5,396 nt of DNA. It comes from Ectopseudomonas composti. Its GTDB lineage: Bacteria; Pseudomonadota; Gammaproteobacteria; Pseudomonadales; Pseudomonadaceae. The notes under the pieces are model-generated. The model did no database searches. It had not been told where the DNA came from and saw only the letters and a list, made by a program, of their open reading frames with translations. The first letter of the stretch is position 1. The number at the start of each line of letters is the position of its first letter. The DNA lies in the NCBI GenBank assembly GCA_946886245.1, contig CAMPIF010000333.1, positions 1 through 5,396 on the forward strand, in the 5' to 3' direction. Of this stretch, positions 1 through 4,693 are shown piece by piece. Both the position numbers and the translations under genes were made by a program.

Positions 1-1072
1 CCGACCACACCACGTCGGCGTGGTCGCGCTGGTAGTTCTTCGTCATCTCCTCGCTGGCATGCCCGGCGATTCTCTGACCGTCTTTCCCGGCCTTCTTGTA
101 TAGGTGCAGGGATAGGGCGCGTATCTCGTGGAACCCTGGTTGTTCCTCATCCGTCCAGTTGGCGTAACAGCCAGCAACCTCCCGTGCCTCCTTGAATGCC
201 CTGGTCAAATACCGCTCCTCGATCTTCGTCCAATGCTCTTTGTGCTCCGCCTGTTTCTGCCGTTTGCGGTCTGGTCGGCGATGGATGAGGAAGGGCGAGG
301 GCACGTTGTCGCGGCAGCAGGTCAGTACGGCCTGCAGCTGTGGCGTGACCTTGAAGCGGATCCAGGCGGCGTCGCTGGCCTTGGATGTTTTCTGCTGCAC
401 CACATACAGATAGCCGTCGCGCACGTCGTCGAATCGCATGGCCAGGATGTCGGTCCGGCGCTGAGCGGTGATCAGCGCAAGGTCGATCGCGTTCTGCAGC
501 CACGCTGGCGCCTTTTCGCGGATGGCGCGCACGCCTTCGACGGTGTGGCGCTTGCGCTGTTTCTTCTCGATCTTGGCGATGGTGCTGGCGGCCGGGTTAT
601 CCGGACACAGGCCTTTCGATGCCGCGTGGTTGAACACGTCGATCAACAGGGCGCGGGCCTGGTTGGATGAGCGCGCCGGCAGGCTGTCGAGCATCTCAGC
701 CGCCATGCGGATGCTGATCTGGTCGACAGCCAGGCCTTCGAATGCACGCCGGAATTGGCGAAAGCGCACCGCGTACAGATCCAGAGTGCCCTTTGCCAGC
801 TCACGCGGAGGCAGAATCTCGCGCTCATAGGTGTCGAGGAAGTCGCTGAACAGGTCAGAGGCCAACCCTTGCACCTTGTGCACCAGGTCGGCGCCACGCA
901 TGAACTCGAGGTTGAGTTGCTTGGCGGCGTCGACAGCCTTGGCCCGGTCGCTGCCGAACGGGAACCACACGCCATCTGTCGGCCGGCGATAGCGGAAGGT
1001 GCCGCGCCTGGCATCCAGGTAAAGGTTTTGCGGAAGGCCCTTGTTGGCCTTGTTGCGCGGGCGAGGGGACAT
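1..1072 (-). CDS. int: Phage integrase, lambda-type tyrosine recombinase (C-terminal end cut by window edge)
   Basis: This enzyme catalyses site-specific recombination between phage and host attachment sites, integrating and, with excisionase, excising the prophage. The window holds 357 residues; lambda Int has 356, and about 10 residues follow the nucleophile here against 14 in lambda, so only a few are probably missing. Residues 10-60 (GLPQNLYLDARRGTFRYRR) match the lambda arm-site binding domain, about 70-165 the core-binding domain, and 180-350 the catalytic domain. All expected catalytic residues are present: R205 (TAQRRTDIL), K228 (QQKTSKA), H315 and R318 (FHEIR), H338 (IAGHAS) and Y347 (MTKNYQRD). 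The ATG overlaps the excisionase stop as TGATG and has an AAAGGAG ribosome site 7 nt upstream, which fixes the start. It is the last gene of the leftward operon. The attachment site should lie further left. Family assignment is secure; the integration target is unknown. Confidence 0.96.
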   Translation of the reverse strand, partial: MSPRPRNKANKGLPQNLYLDARRGTFRYRRPTDGVWFPFGSDRAKAVDAAKQLNLEFMRGADLVHKVQGLASDLFSDFLDTYEREILPPRELAKGTLDLYAVRFRQFRRAFEGLAVDQISIRMAAEMLDSLPARSSNQARALLIDVFNHAASKGLCPDNPAASTIAKIEKKQRKRHTVEGVRAIREKAPAWLQNAIDLALITAQRRTDILAMRFDDVRDGYLYVVQQKTSKASDAAWIRFKVTPQLQAVLTCCRDNVPSPFLIHRRPDRKRQKQAEHKEHWTKIEERYLTRAFKEAREVAGCYANWTDEEQPGFHEIRALSLHLYKKAGKDGQRIAGHASEEMTKNYQRDHADVVWS

Positions 1073-1323
1073 CAGGCGGCTCCTTTCAGCACCATTGCCA
1101 CCAGGTCGTTGCGGTTGCCGGCCTGGTACGCGGTCCAATCCACATACCATAGCTTGCCGATTTGCTCGCCGGGGATGATGCCGTTTTTGATGTAGTTGCG
1201 GATGGCCTGGCTGCAGGGCGGCGTACCACCCGGCCCCCAGCGCCGAAGTTGGAACTCGCTGATCTTGATCAGCTCTCGCCGCGCTGCCGGTGCCGGCTGG
1301 CGGGGTTGTATGGCTTTCTTCAT
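1072..1323 (-). CDS. xis: Excisionase (Xis-like winged-helix DNA-binding protein), 83 aa
   Basis: A probable recombination directionality factor that binds and bends attachment-site DNA so the neighbouring integrase excises the prophage. After a basic, Pro/Ala-rich N-terminus (to about residue 16) comes the excisionase-type pattern: a KISEFQLRRWG segment, then a helix-turn-helix-like stretch AIRNYIKNGIIPGEQIGKLW with a conserved turn (NGIIPG, IGKLWYVD) and a following short helix. Length fits small phage excisionases. I chose the ATG at 1323 because GGAG (1335-1332) lies 8 nt upstream; a GTG at 1341 in the same frame would add six residues but lacks a good site. The stop shares a base with the integrase start, so the two proteins are probably translationally coupled. 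The 2-nt gap to the 11-codon ORF upstream suggests coupling there too. Function is inferred from fold pattern and position. Confidence 0.88.
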   Translation of the reverse strand: MKKAIQPRQPAPAARRELIKISEFQLRRWGPGGTPPCSQAIRNYIKNGIIPGEQIGKLWYVDWTAYQAGNRNDLVAMVLKGAA

Positions 1324-1325
1324 CG

Positions 1326-1361
1326 CTACAACTCCGCCCACTTCTCAAGCGTGCAAATCAT
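1326..1361 (-). CDS. 11-codon mini-ORF immediately upstream of excisionase (possible leader or coupling peptide)
   Basis: This short frame encodes MICTLEKWAEL and stops at TAG, 2 nt before the excisionase ATG. Its ATG overlaps the TGA of the 57-residue gene as ATGA, and an AGGAG ribosome site (1374-1370) lies 8 nt upstream, as well placed as those of the real genes around it. The excisionase ribosome site (GGAG, 1335-1332) sits inside this mini-ORF, so ribosomes terminating here would be positioned to restart on xis. I do not recognise the peptide. It may be a coupling leader, or the remnant of a longer gene trimmed by deletion. Translation is plausible from the sequence but unproven. Confidence 0.5.
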   Translation of the reverse strand: MICTLEKWAEL

Positions 1362-1531
1362 GGCTTCTGCTCCTGTGGCTTGTTGGAGCCCTTGATGTAC
1401 TGGGTACAAATCACCACCGCGTCGGTACCGTCCTGGCTTTGAACCGGCATGGTGTGGAAGGGCAGCGCGCTGCAGTCCTCCCAGAGTTTGGTGCAGGTAC
1501 GGCAGCGGCCGGCTTTGGGTTGGTGGTTCAT
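1358..1531 (-). CDS. Small four-cysteine protein of unknown function, 57 aa
   Basis: I do not recognise a named family. The protein starts MNHQPKAGRCRTCTKLWEDC and has exactly four cysteines, at residues 10, 13, 20 and 42. The CxxC pair plus two later cysteines is compatible with a small zinc-binding fold; the C-terminal tail is rich in Lys, Gln and Pro. The start ATG overlaps the stop of the 41-residue gene as ATGA, with an AGGCAGGG-like ribosome site just upstream, and its own stop overlaps the start of the 11-codon ORF in the same way. This tight coupling on both sides is the main evidence that it is a real gene, since the antisense and alternative frames have no such signals. It belongs to the operon that leads into excisionase and integrase. 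Confidence 0.75.
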   Translation of the reverse strand: MNHQPKAGRCRTCTKLWEDCSALPFHTMPVQSQDGTDAVVICTQYIKGSNKPQEQKP

Positions 1532-1653
1532 GCTGCAGCCCTGCCTTTCTTCGGCTGGGCCAGGCCGGCCTCGAGCAGGCCGGCCTGTACCGCTGCGACC
1601 AGGCGTTGCAGGTAGTGGTATGCCGGGTTCGGCTCAGTGGCCGTCGACGCCAT
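1528..1653 (-). CDS. Small hypothetical phage protein, 41 aa
   Basis: A 41-residue ORF, function unknown. After a short polar start (MASTATEPNPAYHY) it forms one likely amphipathic helix (LQRLVAAVQAGLLEAGLAQ) and ends in a basic tail (PKKGRAAA). The ATG lies 12 nt after the stop of the 152-residue gene, with AGGA (1667-1664) and GGTGG as possible ribosome sites, and its TGA overlaps the next start as ATGA. No cysteine, signal peptide or membrane segment is seen. It could be a small helical adaptor or regulator, but nothing in the sequence shows a role. Support comes from position in the operon, coupling downstream and a GC-rich codon pattern like that of its neighbours. Confidence 0.7.
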   Translation of the reverse strand: MASTATEPNPAYHYLQRLVAAVQAGLLEAGLAQPKKGRAAA

Positions 1654-1665
1654 GTGCCACCATTC

Positions 1666-2124
1666 CTATCCGAACAGTCGGGTGAGCAGATCAGAAAGAC
1701 GCCAGCAGGCCTGATCACTCTCGACGCTTTGCAGGTCGTCGAGCTCGCTCCACAGTTCTGCCGCTTCATGCTTGTCGAGGCGATCGCCATAATCCCAGTA
1801 ATCGCCCTCACCAAGGCGCCGAGCGATCACAGCGCGCTTTGCCAGGGTATGCAGGGCGGTACCAGAGAAACGGCTTTCACGTACCTGGCTGGCGATGCAG
1901 CCGATGATGTAGTCGGCGCCGCTGTCGCAGACGAACTGCGCAACGGTGCGACCGCTCATGGCGCCCCACCATGCCGACCACGATTCACCAGCGCATTCAA
2001 GGATCAGCCGTCCGCGGCCAGGTTCGTGGTCTTCGACGATCACGCTCACCGGATCGAGCTTATACGACTCGCCCATCAGGTCGCTGATCAGCAGCTTGGT
2101 TACCTGGGTGGTTTCGATTTTCAT
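1666..2124 (-). CDS. Conserved-looking phage protein of unknown function, 152 aa
   Basis: The protein begins MKIETTQVTKLLISDL. Residues 1-75 read as a beta-rich domain: a KLDPVSVIVEDHEPGRGRL segment, then a strand with ILECAGESWSAWWGAMSGRT and a final VAQFVCDSGADYIIG. From memory this resembles a family of small proteins in enterobacterial and Pseudomonas prophage early regions, also without known function. Residues 85-152 are mainly helical and acidic (DKHEAAELWSELDDL). The start at 2124 was chosen because its ATG overlaps the ASCH-gene stop as ATGA; the same frame stays open about 100 codons further upstream, but that stretch is Arg/Pro-rich and is the antisense-type shadow of the ASCH gene. 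No membrane segment or catalytic motif is visible. Confidence 0.85.
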   Translation of the reverse strand: MKIETTQVTKLLISDLMGESYKLDPVSVIVEDHEPGRGRLILECAGESWSAWWGAMSGRTVAQFVCDSGADYIIGCIASQVRESRFSGTALHTLAKRAVIARRLGEGDYWDYGDRLDKHEAAELWSELDDLQSVESDQACWRLSDLLTRLFG

Positions 2125-2411
2125 GAGCTGACAGCCTCCTGCTTCACGTTGATGGCGAACACCTCGACAGGCTGGTCGCCGAAATTCGGATGGGTGATGG
2201 TGGTCAGGCGGTACCCGCGCCAGGGCAGTACCAGGCGCCGGTCGGCGTCGTCGCGCTTCGGATAGCCGCGGGTCAGCTCGATACGGTCGTAGGTGCGGCC
2301 TACCAGGCGCTTGCGCCAGTAGTCGTTGGCCAGCCTGAACTCTTCGGGCTTGGTGCCGGCTTTGATCTGGTCGAAGTACTCGCCTTTCATTGGCAGGTGC
2401 AGAGTTCCCAT
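2121..2411 (-). CDS. ASCH-domain protein, 96 aa
   Basis: The whole protein is a single ASCH (activating signal cointegrator homology) domain, a beta-barrel related to the PUA fold and generally thought to bind RNA or modified nucleotides. The N-terminal signature is clear: LPMKGEYFDQIKAGTKPEEF (residues 6-25), the usual Lys, Tyr/Phe, Gly, Lys, Glu and Arg pattern. It is followed by a helix (YWRKRLVG), strands around YDRIELTRGYP and VLPWRGYRL, and a closing strand VEVFAINVK. The ATG lies 3 nt after the stop of the 223-residue gene, with GGGAG upstream inside that gene; its stop overlaps the next start as ATGA. Small ASCH proteins are common in phage early regions, but the ligand here is unknown. 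Some ASCH proteins act as ribonucleases or N4-acetylcytidine amidohydrolases; this one cannot be assigned to either. Confidence 0.88.
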   Translation of the reverse strand: MGTLHLPMKGEYFDQIKAGTKPEEFRLANDYWRKRLVGRTYDRIELTRGYPKRDDADRRLVLPWRGYRLTTITHPNFGDQPVEVFAINVKQEAVSS

Positions 2412-2414
2412 CGC

Positions 2415-3086
2415 CTACTCCCACCCATGCAGGTAGGCAGGCTCGGTGAGCTCTTCCAGTTCCTGGCGCAGGGTCTTCTCGAGGCGGACTGTCCTGCCTT
2501 CGTCTTGGTCTAAGGCCTCGGTGGCATCCAGCATCTTGTCGCTGACAGGCTCGACGTCGCTCTCGTCGAAGTCCTGGCCATAGCCCGCGAAGTCAACCAG
2601 CACTTGGATGGCGCCGGCTGGGTCGTAGGCGGCCACGATGTCGTTGTCGCCGACCTGATAGGCGCGCAGCACTTGCTCTTCGACCATGATCTTGCCTGCG
2701 CAGCGGTGGCAGAACAGGGCTCCATTCTCTTCCGCTGTGCCGTCCGTGAAGTGCCAGGCCTGGTCGCAGCAGCCGAGTTGGTAGGCGCCGGTTTCCCAGT
2801 CGCGCTTCCAGATACACTGGGAAGCAGTGAGCTGCTGGTTTACAGCTGTAGCCCCGGTCATGCGCGCTTCGATCATCTGCCAGGCTACCGGGTACTCCGG
2901 CCAGTCGCTTTCGATGACCAGGCACTCGCGCCGCGGAAGGTGCGCTTGCAGATGGCCAAGCGGCTCGATCAGTGCTTTGCGATAGTTGACCGGCACCTTC
3001 GCCAAGTCGCTCCGCTTGATCACGATGTAGCGGTCTTCACGCACGAACTCAGCGGGTGCCGCGTTCGTCATTTTCTGCTCGTTCAT
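2415..3086 (-). CDS. Phage early-region protein with probable zinc site, 223 aa, function unknown
   Basis: I do not recognise a named family, but three parts can be seen. Residues 19-80 (RYIVIKRSDLAKVPVNYRKA) look like an alpha/beta domain and include LPRRECLVIESDWPEYP. Residues 91-132 hold a cysteine cluster: C106 and C107, H112, then C126 and C129 in LFCHRCAGKI, which suggests a zinc ribbon. Residues 140-190 (YQVGDNDIVAAYDPAGAIQV) form a further small domain, with an acidic, probably coiled C-terminal tail (LEKTLRQELEELTEP). The ATG at 3086 has GAGGTG 5 nt upstream and lies 3 nt after the stop of the zinc-knuckle gene; a second Met at residue 6 is a weaker alternative. It lies in the middle of the operon. 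The modular make-up could reflect fusion of phage domains. Confidence 0.85.
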   Translation of the reverse strand: MNEQKMTNAAPAEFVREDRYIVIKRSDLAKVPVNYRKALIEPLGHLQAHLPRRECLVIESDWPEYPVAWQMIEARMTGATAVNQQLTASQCIWKRDWETGAYQLGCCDQAWHFTDGTAEENGALFCHRCAGKIMVEEQVLRAYQVGDNDIVAAYDPAGAIQVLVDFAGYGQDFDESDVEPVSDKMLDATEALDQDEGRTVRLEKTLRQELEELTEPAYLHGWE

Positions 3087-3089
3087 TGG

Positions 3090-3248
3090 TCACCTCACAG
3101 GTGTGGGATAATCGTTATCTGGCCTGGCCGGCGGCATCGGGCAGGGAAGTCCGGCCGGGCCGCCAGCGCGCCACGGGCAATTTTCTGAGTTATGTCCATC
3201 GGCCCCGCAGTAGCAGCAGCCGGTGACGAGGCGCCGGCGCACGGTCAT
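3090..3248 (-). CDS. CCHC zinc-knuckle mini-protein, 52 aa
   Basis: Residues 11-24 read CCYCGADGHNSENC, an exact CX2CX4HX4C zinc-knuckle pattern (C11, C14, H19, C24), the type that binds single-stranded nucleic acid in retroviral nucleocapsid and related proteins. It is preceded by a basic stretch (MTVRRRLVTG) and followed by a Gly/Pro-rich tail without predicted fold. From memory, small proteins with this motif occur in Pseudomonas phages, where they are hypothetical. The ATG at 3248 overlaps the stop of the DUF4406 gene as ATGA; the frame stays open well upstream, but that stretch overlaps the DUF4406 gene in another frame and looks like its shadow. Translation probably depends on coupling, because only a weak AAGG precedes the start. 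A role in RNA or ssDNA binding is inferred from the motif alone. Confidence 0.82.
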   Translation of the reverse strand: MTVRRRLVTGCCYCGADGHNSENCPWRAGGPAGLPCPMPPARPDNDYPTPVR

Positions 3249-3649
3249 GCCTTGGCGGCGTGCAGTCGTGCGGCCCTGGCTTCGTTGGCATGGAGCCATT
3301 CGATGAAGGCGCGGGCGCTGGGGAGGGTGTCGAGGCTGCGGAAGATGGGGATGCGCAGGGCGTCGGCGCGGGCCATTTCGGCTTTGGTACCGGCGCTGTT
3401 CTCCCAGCCCGGCACGAGCACCACAGCGTCGCACCGCTCCATCATTTCCATGGTGCCGCGAAGCCAGAAGTCGTCGCCAAGGTCGGGCAGGTCGAGCTCC
3501 ATGTGCGCGGTGTTGGCGTGCGGTATGACGGGGAACCAGCCCAGGGCGGCTGCGCTGATTCCGATCACGCGGGCGGCGTCGATGTTTTGGGCAATAGCGT
3601 CCCGAGTAGCCGCCCTGTATGGGCCGGCCACGTAGATGAGTGGCTGCAT
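3245..3649 (-). CDS. DUF4406 protein, nucleoside deoxyribosyltransferase-like, 134 aa
   Basis: The family signatures are clear: YVAGPY at residues 6-11, N22 in the following helix, PHANT at 43-47, DDFW at 59-62, and CDAVVLVPGWENSAGTKAE at 73-91. The fold belongs to the nucleoside 2-deoxyribosyltransferase group, Rossmann-like enzymes acting on the N-glycosidic bond of nucleosides or nucleotides. By analogy the glutamate of the GTKAE segment (E91) would match the catalytic glutamate, but the reaction of DUF4406 proteins is not established to my knowledge. Full family length, so probably intact. The start has GAGGA 7 nt upstream, located in the end of the previous gene 3 nt away, and the stop overlaps the zinc-knuckle start as ATGA. 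Such genes are frequent in phage early regions and may adjust nucleotide pools or make or remove modified bases; this is inference. Confidence 0.92.
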   Translation of the reverse strand: MQPLIYVAGPYRAATRDAIAQNIDAARVIGISAAALGWFPVIPHANTAHMELDLPDLGDDFWLRGTMEMMERCDAVVLVPGWENSAGTKAEMARADALRIPIFRSLDTLPSARAFIEWLHANEARAARLHAAKA

Positions 3650-3652
3650 GGT

Positions 3653-3862
3653 TTAGTCCTCGACGGTATAGGTGGCCGGGCCGTGTTCGCCCTGGTCGGA
3701 GTCGTTGGCGATGTTGATGAGCTGGCGCGCGATCGCGCGGAGTTCGGCGGCGGTGTAGTAACCGCTGATGGTCTTGATCGGCGTTTCACCGGTGATGGAG
3801 ACCATCGGCTGGCGCCATCTCTGTTGCTGTGGCTTGTGCCAGGTATTCAGGGTGAGGGGCAT
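3653..3862 (-). CDS. Hypothetical phage protein, 69 aa
   Basis: No family recognised. The N-terminal 18 residues are basic and Gln-rich (LNTWHKPQQQRWRQP), then a short beta-like part (MVSITGETPIKTISGYY), a helix (TAAELRAIARQLINIANDS) and an acidic end (ATYTVED). The YYTAAELRAIARQL segment resembles the start of small helical adaptor or regulator proteins but is too generic to name. I chose the ATG at 3862 because AGGAG lies 8 nt upstream; the frame could start at a GTG at 3898, but that lacks a clear site and would overlap the preceding gene more deeply. With this start it overlaps the 34-residue gene by 16 nt in another frame. The DUF4406 gene follows 3 nt after its stop. Confidence 0.72.
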   Translation of the reverse strand: MPLTLNTWHKPQQQRWRQPMVSITGETPIKTISGYYTAAELRAIARQLINIANDSDQGEHGPATYTVED

Positions 3863-3951
3863 GGCGCTGGCTCCTGTATGGGTTTGCAGCGCAAGCACGC
3901 GCAGGTGCCTAAGCGCTTGCCGGTGGTGCGGCAGTAGGTTAGGGCGTTCAT
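3847..3951 (-). CDS. Cys-rich mini-protein, 34 aa
   Basis: The peptide starts MNALTYCRTTGKRLGTCACL and has five cysteines at residues 7, 17, 19, 22 and 31. The CxCxxC cluster at 17-22 together with C7 suggests a small metal-binding knuckle. The end is Pro-rich (KPIQEPAPCPSP) and may be flexible. Its ATG overlaps the stop of the 76-residue gene as ATGA, with only a weak AGGG further upstream, so translation probably depends on coupling; its 3' end overlaps the start of the 69-residue gene by 16 nt. From memory very similar short Cys-rich ORFs occur in Pseudomonas phage early regions. No function is known. Reality is supported by coupling and by the cysteine pattern, which chance would seldom give. 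Confidence 0.68.
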   Translation of the reverse strand: MNALTYCRTTGKRLGTCACLRCKPIQEPAPCPSP

Positions 3952-4178
3952 GATTGCTGATGCCCTGGGCAACCGGTTTGATAACTGAAGCCCTCGCAGG
4001 GCGGGCCGAACGGCAGTACCTGGTAGCCCTTGCTGATGGCGTCCATCAGATGCTCTTTCGCCTCGTCGGATGTGGCCCTGGATCCGTCGTCGTGGCGAAA
4101 CAAATCGGCGAGCTGGCGCCGGGTCATGTTCTTCAGTGCGCCGCGGACGTCTAGGCAGCAGTGGATTGTTCTGGACAT
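3948..4178 (-). CDS. Small phage protein with C-terminal Cys/His signature, 76 aa; first visible gene of the leftward operon
   Basis: The protein runs MSRTIHCCLDVRGALKNMTR, then a helical part (RQLADLFRHDDGSRATSDEA, KEHLMDAISKGYQVLP), and ends in FGPPCEGFSYQTGCPGH (C61, C70, H73). The Asp-Glu-Ala helix followed by a Lys/Gly turn and the C-x-GF-x-Y-x-x-GCPGH end recur, from memory, in small early proteins of Pseudomonas and Burkholderia phages, with unknown role; metal binding by the terminal Cys/Cys/His is an inference. The ATG at 4178 has AAGGA 6 nt upstream, and its TGA overlaps the next start as ATGA. It is the first minus-strand gene left of the divergent spacer, so the operon promoter may lie just upstream, or further right if the operon once continued there. 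Confidence 0.85.
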   Translation of the reverse strand: MSRTIHCCLDVRGALKNMTRRQLADLFRHDDGSRATSDEAKEHLMDAISKGYQVLPFGPPCEGFSYQTGCPGHQQS

Positions 4179-4258
4179 AAGGAATCCTTCGCCGTAGTGG
4201 CGCGATGGCATGGAGTGGGGTAGGTTCTTAGATTGAATGGAAATAGCAGGAGGGCTTG
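4179..4258. promoter_or_regulatory. Divergent spacer between the leftward operon and the plus-strand cassette
   Basis: These 80 bases separate two divergently oriented gene sets and should hold the promoter of the plus-strand cassette and possibly that of the minus-strand operon. I could not find a convincing pair of sigma-70 hexamers on either strand. A dyad AAGGA-A-TCCTT (4179-4189) covers the ribosome site of the minus-strand gene. The plus-strand ribosome site AGGAGG is at 4248-4253. The promoter role is inferred from layout only. Confidence 0.4.
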
Positions 4259-4642
4259 ATGTCAGGGGAGACGAAATATGGACCATCCACTCCAAAGCTC
4301 TGGCTTGCAGTTGTCTTGGCCGTGTTGTTCCTGGTTGCATCTTTTGCTATGCCGATCCTAGCTCTAAGCTTGCCAAGGCCTGACGAGCAACCACTGGATC
4401 TCTGGTTTCAACGTAGCGGCTCTGTCACGACGGTCTTTGCTCTTATTGCAGAGATGGTGATAGTGCGTGCAAAGTTGAGCATCACCCCTGCTGGGTTTGG
4501 TTGGCCAGGACTAAATGAACAGCGAAGGTTTTTCATTCCACTGTTAGGCAAGATCGAATGGCCGATGCTGGTGCTAACTATCACCGGCACGCTCATTTGG
4601 GGGTACGGTGACATCTACCTGCAGAAGGTGTTTCATTTTTAA
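4259..4642 (+). CDS. Three-helix inner-membrane protein of unknown function, 127 aa
   Basis: No named family recognised. Three hydrophobic segments are likely membrane helices: about 13-37 (LWLAVVLAVLFLVASFAMPI), 53-70 (SGSVTTVFALIAEMVIVR) and 99-119 (WPMLVLTITGTLIWGYGD). Between the second and third lies a polar loop of about 28 residues with an Asn-Glu-Gln-Arg-Arg segment. The DLWFQRSGS stretch before helix 2 and the TGTLIWGYGD end look like conserved features of a family of small bacterial membrane proteins seen only as hypotheticals, but this is recollection. The ATG at 4259 has a perfect AGGAGG 5 nt upstream; a TTG one codon earlier is less likely. Codon use is more AT-rich than in the left operon. 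A role in superinfection exclusion or another prophage-conferred trait is possible, not shown. Confidence 0.85.
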   Translation: MSGETKYGPSTPKLWLAVVLAVLFLVASFAMPILALSLPRPDEQPLDLWFQRSGSVTTVFALIAEMVIVRAKLSITPAGFGWPGLNEQRRFFIPLLGKIEWPMLVLTITGTLIWGYGDIYLQKVFHF

Positions 4643-4693
4643 CTCGCCAAGGGATAAGAGGCCTATTTCGAGTTATGGGCACAGGAGGCCAAT

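Noticed and set aside
128..670. Plus-strand open frame of 180 codons
   Set aside because: It is antisense to the well-supported integrase; the high GC content opens this frame, and it lacks a ribosome site and any recognisable motif.
1362..1814. Long minus-strand frame reading into the 11-codon ORF
   Set aside because: Upstream of 1361 this frame overlaps the 57-, 41- and 152-residue genes and has low-complexity Arg/Ser-rich sequence; only the last 11 codons carry their own start signals.
1606..2265. Plus-strand open frame of 219 codons
   Set aside because: Antisense to the 152-residue and ASCH genes, without ribosome site or protein-like motif.
2125..2424. N-terminal extension of the 152-residue protein by 100 codons
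   Set aside because: The extension is Arg/Pro/Ala-rich and overlaps the ASCH gene in another frame; the ATGA junction at 2124 is the better start.
2604..3188. Plus-strand open frame of 194 codons
   Set aside because: Antisense shadow of the 223-residue protein gene and the zinc-knuckle gene.
3249..3434. N-terminal extension of the zinc-knuckle protein
   Set aside because: It overlaps the DUF4406 gene out of frame and is Arg-rich shadow sequence; the ATGA junction at 3248 fits the operon pattern.
3260..3937. Plus-strand open frame of 225 codons
   Set aside because: Antisense to the DUF4406 gene, whose family motifs are clear; Gly/Val-rich composition is typical of a shadow frame.
4640..4675. 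Inverted repeat TAACTCG / CGAGTTA after the three-helix membrane protein gene
   Set aside because: Seven pairs around a loop of about 22 nt without a T-run; too weak to call a terminator, and the downstream gene probably shares the transcript.
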